Origin: Mya arenaria
Lineage: Eukaryota > Mollusca > Bivalvia > Myida > Myidae
Reading direction: 5' to 3'
Assembly: GCF_026914265.1 (NCBI RefSeq)
Contig: NC_069126.1
Location: forward strand, 32,747,346-32,811,345
Length of the DNA stretch: 64,000 nucleotides
The position numbers and the translations under genes were made by a program. The notes under the pieces were generated by a model. That model searched no databases, had not been told where the DNA came from, and was given only the letters and a program-made list of their open reading frames with translations. Shown here piece after piece: positions 35,001-47,610 of this stretch (positions within the stretch are counted from its first letter, which is position 1; every line of letters begins with the position of its first letter).

Positions 35001-38000
35001 CAGATCTTACTCTGAAACAAACAAATATCCTCTATTTCTCATCTTTTGCTGACTGACAGCATTTGTTTAAATTTATCAGTCTTATTTAATTTTTACTCCC
35101 TTTTTAGAATATTTGCATGAACAATAGTAAAAAACTGAAAGATTAATATGTATAAAATAGATGTAAATGTAATTAGTAGATGAACTGTATAATGATTTTG
35201 AAGGTTTTTACAGTGTACATTACTGGTAAGTTTATAAGTGTGCAAGGTCCAGTCAGTTTTAACAAAATAAATTGAAAGTCAACCTTGTTGTAATGTATTA
35301 GACTTAATAATATATGGTTCTAACACTCTAACAACAACTAATGAAACTGTAAACAAATATTTAATTCCATTTAACTGACAAAATGTTTTGCATATGGCCT
35401 GTCTTAAAAACATATTTTTGTATAAAATGTACAGAAAACTGGTTTGATATCTTTATGTCCAGAGAGTGATGAAACCACACCCCAGCCCCGAACAGGTTCA
35501 AAGTTGAAAAATAATTGTTCTTAAAGGGACTCGCTCATGTTTTGGGACCAAAAATAAGTTTCCCAGTTAATGCATCTGAAGGCACTTATTTTATCATCAT
35601 TTTACATGTTATATCTAAATTACAGAAAAAATACAATTATAGTATAAACTGGTTTTGGTGCAAACCCACGCCAAGGTCAAGATAAAATGAGAAAACCAGC
35701 GCCTTGACCACAACGCTACCATGACTTATAAAAAGGTTTTGGATATTTTGACCTTTTAACAATTCATTGATGACATCACATGATTATGTCAATCTGTTTA
35801 AACCAATCACGAAATTACAAAGCCATTTTTAGTTGCCATTTACGCTATTAATGCTAATGAAAATTGTGGTCTTCAAAGCAAATATTTCAGCAGATATCAA
35901 CGTTCGCTGAGGCCGCCAGTTCCAGCTTTTAGTATCTTAGTTTTTACACTCCTAATGATTTGCCACTCTTTAATTTGTTGTACAAATATAGGTGCATTTT
36001 ACAAAAAACATGAGTGTGTCCCTATAAAACACTATTGCTTTGGATGTTCAAAGTTTTAATTTGAAGTTTTCCTCAAGTTTCAATGTTTGTTCAGTTTTAT
36101 ATGTTATATTGATATAACCCCAGTAATAGATCTCCTAAAATATCGTTTACATTTTAAGCCACAATATTTTTTAAAAAATAAGTCCAAAGTCATGCATGTC
36201 ATAGAAAATTGTAAGTAGAATTTAATTTAATTTTTATGAGACAATTCAGTTGTTTACAGTTAACCTTTTGATATTTTTATTTAGTTATATTGATAGCTAT
36301 TATTCCAAACATTTTTTAATTATACTGGTATAACGATTAAAGGGTATGATTTAAATACTTTTCATTTACTGCTTAGCTTTGATTATAATGAGGATAATTG
36401 TACATTTTCAGACATGGACAGTCGACTGTTCAAGTGCTCATACTGTGAAAAGAGGCTGCCATTTAGTCAACTGGTGACTATGATTATATTACATATTTGC
36501 CAATTGCCATTTTTATTAATTGCTTTTTGGGCCAGTTTTTATGTGCTATAATTGCCATTTCTACTTTTTCATTAGAAAACTGTCATTGGATCTGTCATCA
36601 TCAGAATTTTATTGGTTTACTGAGTCACTGATTTCAAAACTATACCAATATACCGAAATTCATCAATTCATAAAAAAAGTGATATATATTCTTTATGTTG
36701 TCCCGAGGGTAATTTAAATTTTTAACATTTGAAATGATCATCTGAAGTATATACCACAATAAAAACAAATCTTGAGACGCATTAGGTACAGAAGTAAATG
36801 CTTTTACGATTTCATGATCGTGAAAATGTATTTGGAGAAAACAAAACAATAATATAAATTATATTATTTAGAATTTAACTGGTTGTGCTACTTACTTAAC
36901 AATTGAAAACAATTATTGTTATAGGAGTTATTATCATAAAATTACTTGACTGAACATGATTAAAAGCAGTAATATACATGATGCCTAATTGGATGAAAAC
37001 GACCCTCAATACTTACCAGCTTTGTTTTACAAAATATTATATTAAATTTAAATCCACCTGCATTTGTTGGTCCAGGGTTATCATGTGACTAGTAAATCTT
37101 TCCATTGGTTTAATAGTCATGAATATTAATTTCAGGGTGGCTTGGCTACATGTCAATTGTGAAAAATTTCTACTTTAGTCTTTGTACAGAAAAACTAGAC
37201 CAGTGTTTAAGAAATAAGAAATAAGATTATGTTGACAATAATCCTTGCAATGCTATTCAGGTTTTAAAATCTAACTAATTTCAGTCAACCCACGAGCCTG
37301 CATGTGTTCTCCGCCATGGAGGTAGGTTTGATGTGGACAGCGAAGATGAGGTTGCTGGGGACAACGATGGCGGATTCTCTCCTGAGGAGGACCAGTATCC
37401 AAACAGGTACTTATATTGTATCTTAGATAAAGCTACTGCAAAGAATTGTTCATATACATGTTTACAGACAAATCTATGATGTAATGCAACACTCTTGGTT
37501 TTGCATCTAGCTACTGCAAAGAATTGTTCATATACATGTTTACAGACAAATCTATGATGTAAAGCAACACTCTTGGTTTTGCATCTAGCTACTGCAAAGA
37601 ATTGTTCATATACATGTTTACAGACAAATCTATGATTAAAAGCAATGCTCTTGGTTTTGCATCTAGCTACTGCAAAGAATTGTTCATATACATGTTTACA
37701 GACAAACATATGATTAAAAGCAATGCTCTTGGTTTTGCATTTAGCTACTGCAAAGAATTGTTCATACACATGTATTCAGACAAACTTATCATTTAAAGCA
37801 ATACTCTCGGTTTTTCCAGTATATCTGTTTAAATTCACGAATCAAGAAAGACTTATTCCTTGCATTACATATGCATCTTGAACGCTCCTTATTGACTTTC
37901 TGTCTGATAGCAAAAAAGTGACCACAAAAAAGCATTGTTCTCAAGTTTGTTCACTTAACCTGTAAAGCATTGAATGTTTACAAACTTTGGTGCAGTGTTG

Positions 38001-41000
38001 ACAAAGTCCGATATAATCATGAGTTACAAACACCTGTTACTACCACAATGATCTAGTGTTAACAAGTTTGCCTGAAATGATGACCCTGTTTTTCTTTAAT
38101 ATTTTTATATGTATGGATTTATCTCATTTCTGACTTACATTGTTTTTTCTGTACAATCTGTTTCCATCATACAGAAGCTTGTGAACCTTTAAGTTAACAT
38201 TCCAGAAGGCAAACAAAAACAGGTTGATAAGGGTTAAAAAAGTTTTTTCTTGTATAAAAGTTGTATTAAAAACCTTGGACAAAGATTTTATACAGAAATA
38301 ATCTAAATTTAATGTTAATTGCAATAAATTAATGTAAAGGCATTTAGGGTTTTACATTCACTGGAAACAAAGTAAAACTACTTGGCAAAACTCATCATGT
38401 ATGAATGTCTGACTATGTTTAGTGCGCCATAAACAATTTTCGAGTATTAGTGGCCTTTAACCTCAAACCTTTGATTCCCTCCAGGTCAGGTGACTGGCGC
38501 CAGACCCACGAAAATTTGTTACACAATATCCGACGGGCAAAACGGGCTCATAAAGCAAATGCCCGTCCATACAACTCTGCAACAACGCCCAGCACCACTG
38601 ATCGTACTGGCAGGGAAAACAAAGATGAAGGCTTGGGTAAAAATGTTATTTAAAAATGACAAAATGTGAGAACTATTTTTCAAGATAGGTTAGTTTAAGA
38701 TACAAAAATATATATTTGTAGAGATTGGGGCTAAATTCTTCTCCCAAAATTACTTGAAGGACAGAATAAAGACCTGCTTGAAAACATGTGACAATAATTC
38801 TTTCAAATTATGAACCGTGCTCAGGGACTATCCCATATCAAAATGAAACTTTTTTATGAATTGGAAAATCAGGATTTATATATATATAACTATATAAATG
38901 GTCAAGTTGAGTATGCTAGTATATTTACAAAGCAATGGAATTGAACAAGTTGTGCAAAAATAACTCTAAATATTATAAATTTAAAAGAATGATTCACTGT
39001 ATTAAACCTAAAATCATAATTCTTATTCTACTATTCTGATTATGTGTATCAGCAGTGACTGGGAATATTCACGATATTCAGTGATAATTCTAGTTATGGG
39101 TATTAGCAGTGACTGGGGGTATTCACGACCTTAAGTGATAACTCTTCAATGATATTCCAAATCACTCCTCGTCACAGCTCAGATCCAATGCAAGTGGTGT
39201 GGACGCTCATTTAGCCATCCAACAGCAAAGCACCATATTCCATTCTGTGAGAAGTGGACTAAAGAACATGGCACGCCTCTCAATCCATCTGGCAAACCGG
39301 CGGCAAGGGACTTTGGCAGTAAAAGCCAAAAGGCTAAACAGGTAACAAACAACCAACTTAATTTCTGTGTATTTACCGGGAATGCAAAATACCAAAAACG
39401 TACAACCCATATCTAAATGTTGATAGTTTGTCTGCAATTTCAATAGGTTCTGTAAACTATGTTTATAGTGCAAATATTGATTACCTACCTGGGTTGTAGT
39501 TTTTGCTTTTTCCAGGGACTTGCCAGAGTAGATGCTGATTTTCCATTTTACTGTTTCGTTCTATTTGAATTAATTAGACCTCATGATATGGATATCTCTA
39601 AAGAAGACATCCTTTCCAGTTTAAGTTTTCACATTTCATGATACACCTAGAAAGTTTGCCAAATATCTCTGATAAAAATTATGAGGCTTACACTACTTTA
39701 GAATCAAACATAACAGGGCATTTGTTTTGTATAATGATGTTTATGTACATTGAAGTTGTATTTTTCACTTTTGGCAATGTATTTGTTTCAGTACGCAAAG
39801 CATATTCCCCGTCCGCGGGGTCATTCAAGGGAAACAGAGGATTCTGACTCACCACGCTCCCCTAGCAGCCATTTTGACCCATTTCGACAAACAGGCAGAG
39901 ACACTATGAGTAAGAGACAAAATATAATCCTATCACTAAGTAATGAGGATTAATGAGTTTTACCACTTACTTAACTTAGAAAACAAATTAACCTTTATAT
40001 TGATGTATGGCAATGGTTGAAATAAGCACAAGCCTGAAAGCCTTGTGCTGGTAAACTTCTCCTCAGGCTTGCTGAAAATCTGTAATTTATATGGCAGAGC
40101 TTGTTCAAAAGTTGGATGCCAAGCACTAGTGTAAGAATTCGGGCATTTTCATCCAAAGTCTAATTTTTAGCTCCACTGGCCGAAGGCCATGGAGCTTATG
40201 TCGTCACAGATTGTCCGTCGTGAGTGCGTGCGTGCGTGCGTGCGTGCGTAAACTTTTACTTTAAACGACATCTCCTCTGAAACTGATAAGCGGATTTTGA
40301 CAAAACTTCACAGGAATGTTCCTTTGGTGGTCCTTTACCAAAATTGCTCAAATGGTTCCGGTCCATTGCACAATATGGCCGCCAGAGCTAAAAATAGCAA
40401 AATCTTTAAACGACATCTCCTCTGAAACGGTTCGGCAGATTTTGATGAAACTTGACAGTAATGTTCCTTGGGTGGTCCTTTATTAAAATTGCTCAAATGG
40501 TTCTGGTCCATTGCACAATATGGCCGCCACAGTTAAAAATAGCAAAACCTTTAAACGACATCTCCTCTGAAATGGATAGGCAGATTTTGATGAAACTTGA
40601 CAGAATTGTTCCTTGGGTGGTCCTTAACCAAAATTGCTCAAATGGTTCCGGTCCGCTGCACAACATGGCTGCCAGGGCAAAAAAATAGAAAAACCTTTAA
40701 AGAACATCTTCTCAGAAACCGATGATCAGATTTTGATGAAACTTAAAAGAAATGTTCCTTGGATGGTCCTTTATCAAATTTGCTTCAATGGTTTCGGTCC
40801 ACTGCACAAGATGGCCCCCAGAGGTAAAAATAGAAAAACCTTTAAACGACTTCTCCTCAGAAACCGATGATCGTTTTGCAATGAAACTTGACAGAAATGT
40901 TACTTGGGTAGTCCTTAACCAAAATAGCCCAAACAGTTCTGGTCTGCTGCACAACATGGGCACCAGAGCTAAGAATAGAAAAAAACGTTAAACTACATCT

Positions 41001-44000
41001 TCTCAGAAACCGATTATCAGATTTTGATGAAACTTTACATAAATGTTCATCGGGATGCCCTTTAACCAAAATTGCCCAAATGGTTCCGGTCCGCTGCACA
41101 ACATGGCTGCGAGAGTTAAAAATAGAAAAACCTTTAAGGACTTCTCGTCCGCAGTCTTCACGAAAAACATTTTAACCTACTAGCCAGTTGGACTAGCATA
41201 ATGGCATATTTTACTAGTCCGAATGACAATCTAGTAGTCCGACTATTTTGCCACATTATAAAACTGTATGCTTGAGGTAAATACCTATTTCAATTGAGCA
41301 GCTTGCAGTTTGAGTAAACATTTCTTTATTATGATGCTCATGCAGTGATAGGGAGTGACATCCTTCTGTTGGGAATAGTGCTCCTTGTTTTTCAGAACCT
41401 ATGGTACTATGTAAAAACAAAAGGCATCTTGCTTGAATAGACTGTAATAATATCAACATGGTTAGAAAAGAAATGCCATGCTTTAATAGCTTTGATTACA
41501 TTTTACTACTGAATTACCTCCCTTTAATAGAAAAAAAAATAATGTCTTAATTTTTCACGTATAGCATCTTTAAATAATTTTTAAACAATAATAATTTATG
41601 AGTAAACATATAAGCATAAAGTTCTCACAAAAAGATCAATTTAAAAACCTTACATTTATACATAGGAAAGTATATATAGACTGAACATTAATTTTCGTTT
41701 AAGTGACATTCTGAAAGTTTATGAAACAGCTATTTTTAGTAACTTAAATGGCCGAAAAGTGTAAGTGAAACACCAAGTCGATTCTATCTCGTCAGTTCTT
41801 GTTCAGGTTAGATATTTGCTTCATAATCTATTCAGATTAAATGTTAACCGATGATCAGATTTTGATGAAACTTGACAGAAATGTTCCTTGGGTGGTCATT
41901 AACCAAAATTTGTTAAATGGTTCCAGTCCACTGCACACCATGGCTGCCAGAGCTAAAAAATAAAAAAAACTTTATACGACTTGTCGTCGAAACCGATGAC
42001 CTTTTTTCGATAAAACTTGACAGAAATGTTTGTTTGGTGCTCCTTTACTCAAATTGCCCAAATCATTTCGGTCCACTGCACAACATGGCAGCCAGAGCTA
42101 TTAAAGTAAAAAAAAAAATTAAATAACTTCTCCTCAAAAATTGATGATTGTATTTCTATGAAACTTGACGAAAATGTTCGTTAGGTGGTCTTTGCTTGAA
42201 CCTTTTGGCCAGTGGAGCACAGGCACTGATGTGCCTCTTGTTTGTGTTAACCAAAAGAAACACCTTTTGAGAGCAAGTCTGTAAAACACCATTGAACTGG
42301 TTTCCTGGATATTATGAGCTGGTCCACAGAGCCTACAGTTGTTTATGTTTCATTAAGTTTAACCATTGCAGTTCATAGTACTTAGAAATATATATTTTAT
42401 TGGCCTGTATTGTAGCTAAAAGCGCTGTTTCAGCTTTTGATGTTTCCATTTCAGATAAACCCGGAGCTCCCTCTGGAACAGGCTTGCGTTCCACCTTCAC
42501 TCCCAGAGGTGAGCCTTCTAAAATGAATAACAAGAGGCATCAACACCGTAAAAGATCACTCCTAGGCACAAAATTGCTACTATGATTCTTTTTGAAACAG
42601 CCCCTAAATATTTGTTGATACTTTATCTCATCCGTTCTGTACTCTCCACTTAGGCCTAAATGACCTTAAACTTTGTTACTGGATTATAATTATTATCATG
42701 CCCTAATATTCATCAGCTGAGCATTTATCATACCATATTACACCAACAGACCTTCTTAAAAAATTCCTAGGGTTAGATGTCCTGTAATTATAATGTATCC
42801 TTTCTTGTTCTTGTCAGCTGAGCGGGACTCCCCTGTGCCTGGACCCAGTGGAATACGGCCATCACAGGCATTTACAACTAATACACGTCCACCGATGAAC
42901 TCCAGCAAAAGACCACCCAGTTTCAAATCCACGCAAGATAACAGTAACCTGTAAGTACATTGGGCATTCATTTAAGGATTATTTTTACACTGTGTGCATA
43001 CCACGTGATAAATTGCATCATAAATGCTACGTCAAAGGTAATATTTTGCTTTGAATGAAGACTTAAAACAAAGTTTACTTTACTATTTCTTCACCATCTT
43101 AAATGAAGAAAGTGCACTCTACGCTGCTTCAGAGCCCCACCTTCGGTCTTATACTAGAGTTTGATTGAGAGTTAAGTTTCTTAAAACACTTCGACAAACC
43201 TTTTGAAAACCCGCTGCCAGATAGAGCATTGTCAAATTATTCTTTTCAAAACAAGTTTGTAAAAGTGTTTGAAGAAACTAATCACCTAATAAAACTCTTG
43301 CAATGAAATGAAGGCGGGGCTCTTTAAGCATGGTAGACTGCCCTTTATTTCATTTAAAAATGCTGTAGATAAAAAGTTATCTTTGTTTTATGTTTTCATT
43401 TTAGTTGCTTCCTTATGCCATATATGACATAATTTATAACATGGTATACACTCACTGTCTTTAGCTTGACTTGTTCTCAGGGAACGAGTAGTGATATTGT
43501 CATAGCTTCTTGTGTCGTCGAGGTTCCATGACTCAAAAACCCTTCAAAGATATTAAAATGAACAACCGTTACACATGCTGCAAGAATTAATACACACATG
43601 TACACAAGACCTATAACTCTCGCTTCGATCATTACTGAGTTATGACCCTTGTTCAACTGGAAAAAAAACGAGCATTTGCATCCTTGTTATCATTGTTACC
43701 CCTATTTTAGGTAGCAAAAATGTGTCTGCTATTACTGAAACATGAAACATGTTCCCAAACTTCATGAGCAAACAAAAATGAAAGCATTTTTGAATTGTGA
43801 ATTCTGTGTTTATGACTGCATTCATAGCAATTATTTCGATAAATATCAGTAAACATTGTGTCTGATAAAAAAGCTAGGAGAATGGTTGTACCTGGAGCCA
43901 TATTCACAAAGTGTCCAAGATAAGATCTGAATTTTACTCAAAATAATAAAATCCTCAACTATATTAATCCAATTGAAGAACATGTGTAATAACAACTGTA

Positions 44001-44439
44001 ATTTTACGATCAACTTTGAACCCTTTAACAATGATTGTTTCTTATAAAATTATGACAGTTTAAAAAATTACTCTTAATATAAGTAAGTGGATTGAGATTA
44101 ACTTCAACTTTAAGATGCTTCATGAATATAGGACAGCTGATGTACATTCATTGATCTGTTAAAGAATATAGGTTCTGGAAAAAGAACAAACATTTGATTG
44201 AGATATATTCTTATATAGTATACTGACTTGAGCTCTATTGCAGGAGTGGGTCTTACAGCAGTCCCATGGAAGACAGTTATGGGTTTGGTCTGAGCGGATC
44301 ACGGATCAAGACCTCGCCTCGCTCCAACATTGGGGAATCATGCCCCATATGCCGCAAGAAGTTTGGTTTAAACAGCAGATTCTCGTGCACGTGTGGTGTC
44401 CGCAAAACTCCGGGACGTAACGCAAGCATGGGCCATTAA
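32023..44439 (+). CDS. J-domain protein with two C2HC fingers and a C-terminal zinc ribbon, 643 aa, ten exons
   Basis: The exons are 32023-32713, 33286-33525, 36412-36473, 37285-37406, 38485-38636, 39178-39341, 39792-39909, 42455-42508, 42818-42950 and 44244-44439. All are GT/AG and phase-consistent (1932 nt with stop). Residues 1-70 form a J domain with the HPD motif ([10 protein letters not shown]), which stimulates Hsp70 ATPase. An S/T/K-rich linker follows, then a Phe-rich patch ([12 protein letters not shown], about 218-229) like that of DNAJB2/6 proteins. Two zinc knuckles share one spacing, C-x2-C-x11-H-x3-C: residues 319-338 ([13 protein letters not shown]...) and 427-446 ([20 protein letters not shown]). 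The end has CPIC and CTCGVR (612-629), like the ZC2HC1 C-terminus. A basic Pro/Ser-rich linker separates them. The start fits the usual few residues before a J domain. The role is probably Hsp70 co-chaperone work on a partner bound by the fingers (inferred). Confidence 0.9.
33526..36411 (+). other. Intron 2 of the J-domain gene
   Basis: A 2.9-kb AT-rich intron. It contains the inverted-repeat element at 35525-36023 and, at about 34574, a block starting TACCGTAAATGACTGGGTAT that looks like one end of another element whose partner end I could not find. Nothing coding is supported. Confidence 0.6.
35525..36023 (+). mobile_element. Terminal-inverted-repeat element (about 500 bp)
   Basis: The left end AGGGACTCGCTCATGTTTT is mirrored at the right by AAACATGAGTGTGTCCCT (18-19 bp with few mismatches). 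It is flanked by TTAA on the left and ATAA on the right. It is a non-coding MITE lying wholly within intron 2 of the J-domain gene. Confidence 0.75.
37431..37820 (+). repeat. 78-bp minisatellite, five units, in intron 4
   Basis: Units begin at 37431, 37509, 37587, 37665 and 37743, exactly 78 bp apart, each starting AGCTACTGCAAAGAATTGTT. Adjacent units differ at only a few positions and the last decays. The array starts 25 bp after the exon 4 donor. Because 78 is a multiple of three, chance open frames run through it on both strands. Confidence 0.95.
40169..42240 (+). mobile_element. Tandem-cored Helitron-like element in intron 7
   Basis: It starts with a perfect stem-loop: GCTCCA.CTGGCC, loop, GGCCA.TGGAGC. 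A (GTGC)n microsatellite follows near 40227, then about seven uninterrupted units of 145-146 bp (starts near 40266, 40411, 40556, 40702, 40847, 40993 and 41138). After an interruption at about 41150-41845, two to three more units follow. The right end repeats the first arm inverted (GGCCAGTGGAGC) and then has a hairpin, AGGCACTGATGTGCCT, followed by CTTG. The 3' hairpin plus CTTG fits Helentron-type non-autonomous elements (inference). It is non-coding. Confidence 0.75.
41150..41845. mobile_element. Sequence interrupting the tandem core
   Basis: About 700 bp without similarity to the 145-bp unit separates the two parts of the array. It begins with phrases like CTAGCCAGTTGGACTAGC and CTAGTCCGAATGAC, which are repetitive and partly palindromic, and then becomes plain AT-rich sequence. 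It is probably a later insertion; exact ends are not resolved. Confidence 0.4.
42559..42605 (+). repeat. 18-bp CTCCTAGG motif repeat, two units
   Basis: CTCCTAGG at 42559 and a decayed unit at 42577 are followed by a TTGAAACAGCCCC tail. It is the short counterpart of the six-unit array at 45561-45678. Confidence 0.55.
43002..43381 (-). mobile_element. Foldback MITE, copy 2, in intron 9
   Basis: Related to 28602-28900: it has CGTGATAAATTGCATCATAA at its left end and a central palindrome built from AGTTTCTTAAAACACTTCGA and AGTGTTTGAAGAAACTAATC. It is longer than copy 1 and its right end is diffuse. Confidence 0.6.
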
Positions 44440-47400
44440 CGCAGCACTTTCTTTTTGAGGCTATTCTGTGAATAGTGTTAACATGTAGTTTGTTAGGTAG
44501 TAGCACCTACGAAGAGTGCCTTTCTTTATTCATATGTCCGTCCTTAATTAATCTGTGGACAATCCTAGGGTATTACCATGATTAAGTACCGGTATTCAAA
44601 TTTAAAGTTTGAATATTAATAGGTACTGTTTTATTTCAGTTTTGTCAAGATATTTTTCATACTGTTATTGGGTTAAATGACTAGACAATGTAGGAAAGAA
44701 AAACAACGCTAGTTAAAACTGTATTTTGGAGTGAAAACTTGACAACTCTATGTGCCATACATTTTAATTTCTCAGTGCTATTATTAACTAAATAACGAGA
44801 AATTGTTGTCTGTATATTGCGGATGGGTATTCCAGTGCATGGACAAAAAAGTCACTCAATGATTGTAATTATGTAAATAGACAATTATGAAAAAGTAGAG
44901 ATTTATATATACTTTGGGGCACAGTAATTGTCAGTACAGTGTTTTATTCACCAATTTGAGAATGGGAAATGTGCCAGATGCGGACAAAAACCATATAATT
45001 ATACTGACTAAATTGGGAATTTAGTCTAAAAAGAAACAAAAATGCTTTAAATATTTGCCTGAAAAGATAAAAGAATGTGTCAGATTAAAAAGGGGTACTA
45101 ATTAATTGTTAATTGATATTACATAAGTAAGGTGCCTAAATTCAAGAAAATTGTTACATAAGGGATCATAATGCTCATTAGCTTTAAAGTATTTGCATAA
45201 GCATACAATGATATTTTAAGCTATTTGTATTGATATTTTTTCAGATTCTTGTTCATATCTAGTTTATATATTTATGTTTTATTATTTTTCCATGTTATTA
45301 GTTGTGTTAATGATTGGAACATTATGGGTAGACTTCTATTTACACACGCAAGTGCTTATCTAGATTGATTATACACCAGCAAAGTGTGCATGCTTGCCTC
45401 TACACTTGTAATCTTAACTGAAAAATAGTTTTGATTCCATTGAAATTATAATTTTGAATGATTTGAGTTGTATTGTTAACATAAAGTGATGCGGGGCCTT
45501 CATTAAGAAGCCTAAAGGAGCAGGTTTATACTTAGTTATAAAATATACTGTTGAAAATCACTCCTAGAAACACAATCGCTCCTAGGAACAAAATCACTCC
45601 TAGAAACACAATTGCTCCTAGGAACAAAATCACTCCTAGGTACAAGACCGCTCCTAGTATTCTTGATGAAACAGCCCCATATGTTTGTATTTGGATTTGA
45701 CCTTGACAACATTTTTCTGTATTAATGCTTTATACTATGATTGTTGTGGTGGATTGTTGCAATATATAACTAGTTGTTTTGTTTTAGAGTTTTTTCACCA
45801 GATTATAAAATATATTAAAATATATATTATAGTTTTTATCCAATCAACGAATTGCATATTAATAGACTGTTTGCCTTCAAGTCAATATACATTTCATTCT
45901 TTCTTTTTTTAAATTATCCCTAAGGAAGCATCTGGATTTATTTAATTTTGGTTTCCATGGAATTTTGACATAAAAATTTATTTCTTTGGCATATACCGTA
46001 ACATCTGGTGTGGACAAATTGCCCTATTTCAGACAAAATACTTACTCGCACAGCCAGAATGCGGCTTATAGGGGCAGTCAGACCTTTATAAACTGAATTA
46101 CTGAGTTTTGATCCATTTTCAGTTATTTAATTTTGACCAAGTGTTAATTACACTTTTATTCCCATCCTTAATGGACCTAAGTGTTTATTTTATTTATTTT
46201 TAATGTTTTAAATTATGTACTAAGTTATTTATTTTTTATCTTGCCAGAAATGTTTTATTTGTTTTAGACATTGTTTACTTTATTTTAATCCGTCCATTTT
46301 TTCTTGCTGTGTTTAGATTGCCTTTTAAATAATAATGTCACATAATCTAGGTACATTGTAGAAAGTGTGTTATACTTTCAACTTCTTGATAAATGAATAT
46401 GCACACCCCAAGGCATGATTTTTTATATTATTTTTTTTTTTGGGGGGGGGGGGGGGGGGCTATTTTTGTGGAAAACTTGAAAACACACTGTCCTTTTGTG
46501 CTCCACAACTTTGCAAAACAGTCCAAGTTGGATTACAATATTTATCCTTACTAGCTAAGCAGTTTCCATAACAGTATAGGAGTGGATATTAATTCAACTA
46601 AAACAAATTACAAAATGATCATTGTTTTTCAATCGATTAACATCAACTATCAAAAACTTTCACTTTAACCTTAATCAGTTCGTAACACGGCAGAAATTGA
46701 AAATTGCTGTTTTTTCTTCTGAGGAGTCTGAGTAAAACACAAAACAAAAAAAAACTTGCCTTAAATTATTTATGACTTGGTTTACTACATGTATGTTCAA
46801 TGTCGCACATGTTTCTGTTATTGAAAGTGTTGGTCTCAAACCTTTTAGTCTCATATTGATTATTTATAAGCTCATCTTATTTTCCAACAAAGCATTTTTG
46901 GGGTATTGTGCTGTAGCCTTGGTGTTTCATTGTGGTGCAAAATCTTAACCTTGGTAATAATCCCAAAGCATTCAGGATAACAAAATTGGTATGCAGTGTT
47001 TATTCCCAATACCGAAATCGATATACTTTTCACAAAAATAAAAATAAATTCTCGTAGATTTTTGAGACCCCCTTAAAGGTTTTTGTTTTAGGAAGAATAC
47101 ATGTTTTCTGTAGTCAAAACAAAGCTGATTTAAGTGTTTTTGCATCACTACTCTTCTACAAAATAATTATTAAGAATATTATTATCTAGGTAATTTGGGG
47201 ATGCCCAAATTATTTATAATATGGCAATTTCCGAATCAAAAAGGCCCAAGAGATAATACAAACATTCGTTGAGTAATATCACATTTTCAACTGAAAAACA
47301 ACAGCTGAACGATGGAGTATGCTCTGCGGCACAATTTATTTCATTCATTTTAATCACACTTTAATTGTGAGCCCAATATAGCTGTGTTATCAATACTTGT

Positions 47401-47600
47401 GTTCCATGTTGTGTGCTGTGTTTCATCCATGAAAGACTATGGTACCAATATTGTCCGAAAAGTTCCATTTATTGCCCATTCCAGCATCATAGAGAATCAT
47501 GAACCGTAAGATTTTCACCTTTTCCTAGTCTTATAAAAAAAAGAGAAGGTATTTTGAGTTTGAAGGATATTGAATGAATGACTCAATACCAATTTTAAGA
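44440..47600. other. 3' flank of the J-domain gene and intergenic sequence
   Basis: It starts with the probable 3' untranslated region. No well-placed AATAAA was found close to the stop; ones near 47025-47035 would imply a long UTR. It holds the 18-bp array (45561-45678) and an 18-nt G run (46442-46459) after a T run. No exon is supported. Confidence 0.4.
45561..45678 (+). repeat. 18-bp tandem array, six units, with shared tail
   Basis: CTCCTAG recurs at 45561, 45579, 45597, 45615, 45633 and 45651, exactly 18 bp apart, with units like CTCCTAGGAACAAAATCA. The array ends in TTCTTGATGAAACAGCCCC, a tail also present at 42587-42605. Confidence 0.85.
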
Positions 47601-47610
47601 TTTTATTTAT

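Noticed and set aside
37281-37769. 162-codon minus-strand frame with repeated [15 protein letters not shown]-like units, as if a repeat protein
   Set aside because: It is produced by the 78-bp DNA minisatellite, whose unit is a multiple of three, and it runs antisense through exon 4 of the J-domain gene.
37431-37820. Regular repeats that might be read as a CRISPR-like array
   Set aside because: The units are contiguous 78-bp repeats with no unique spacers, in an intron of an animal gene.
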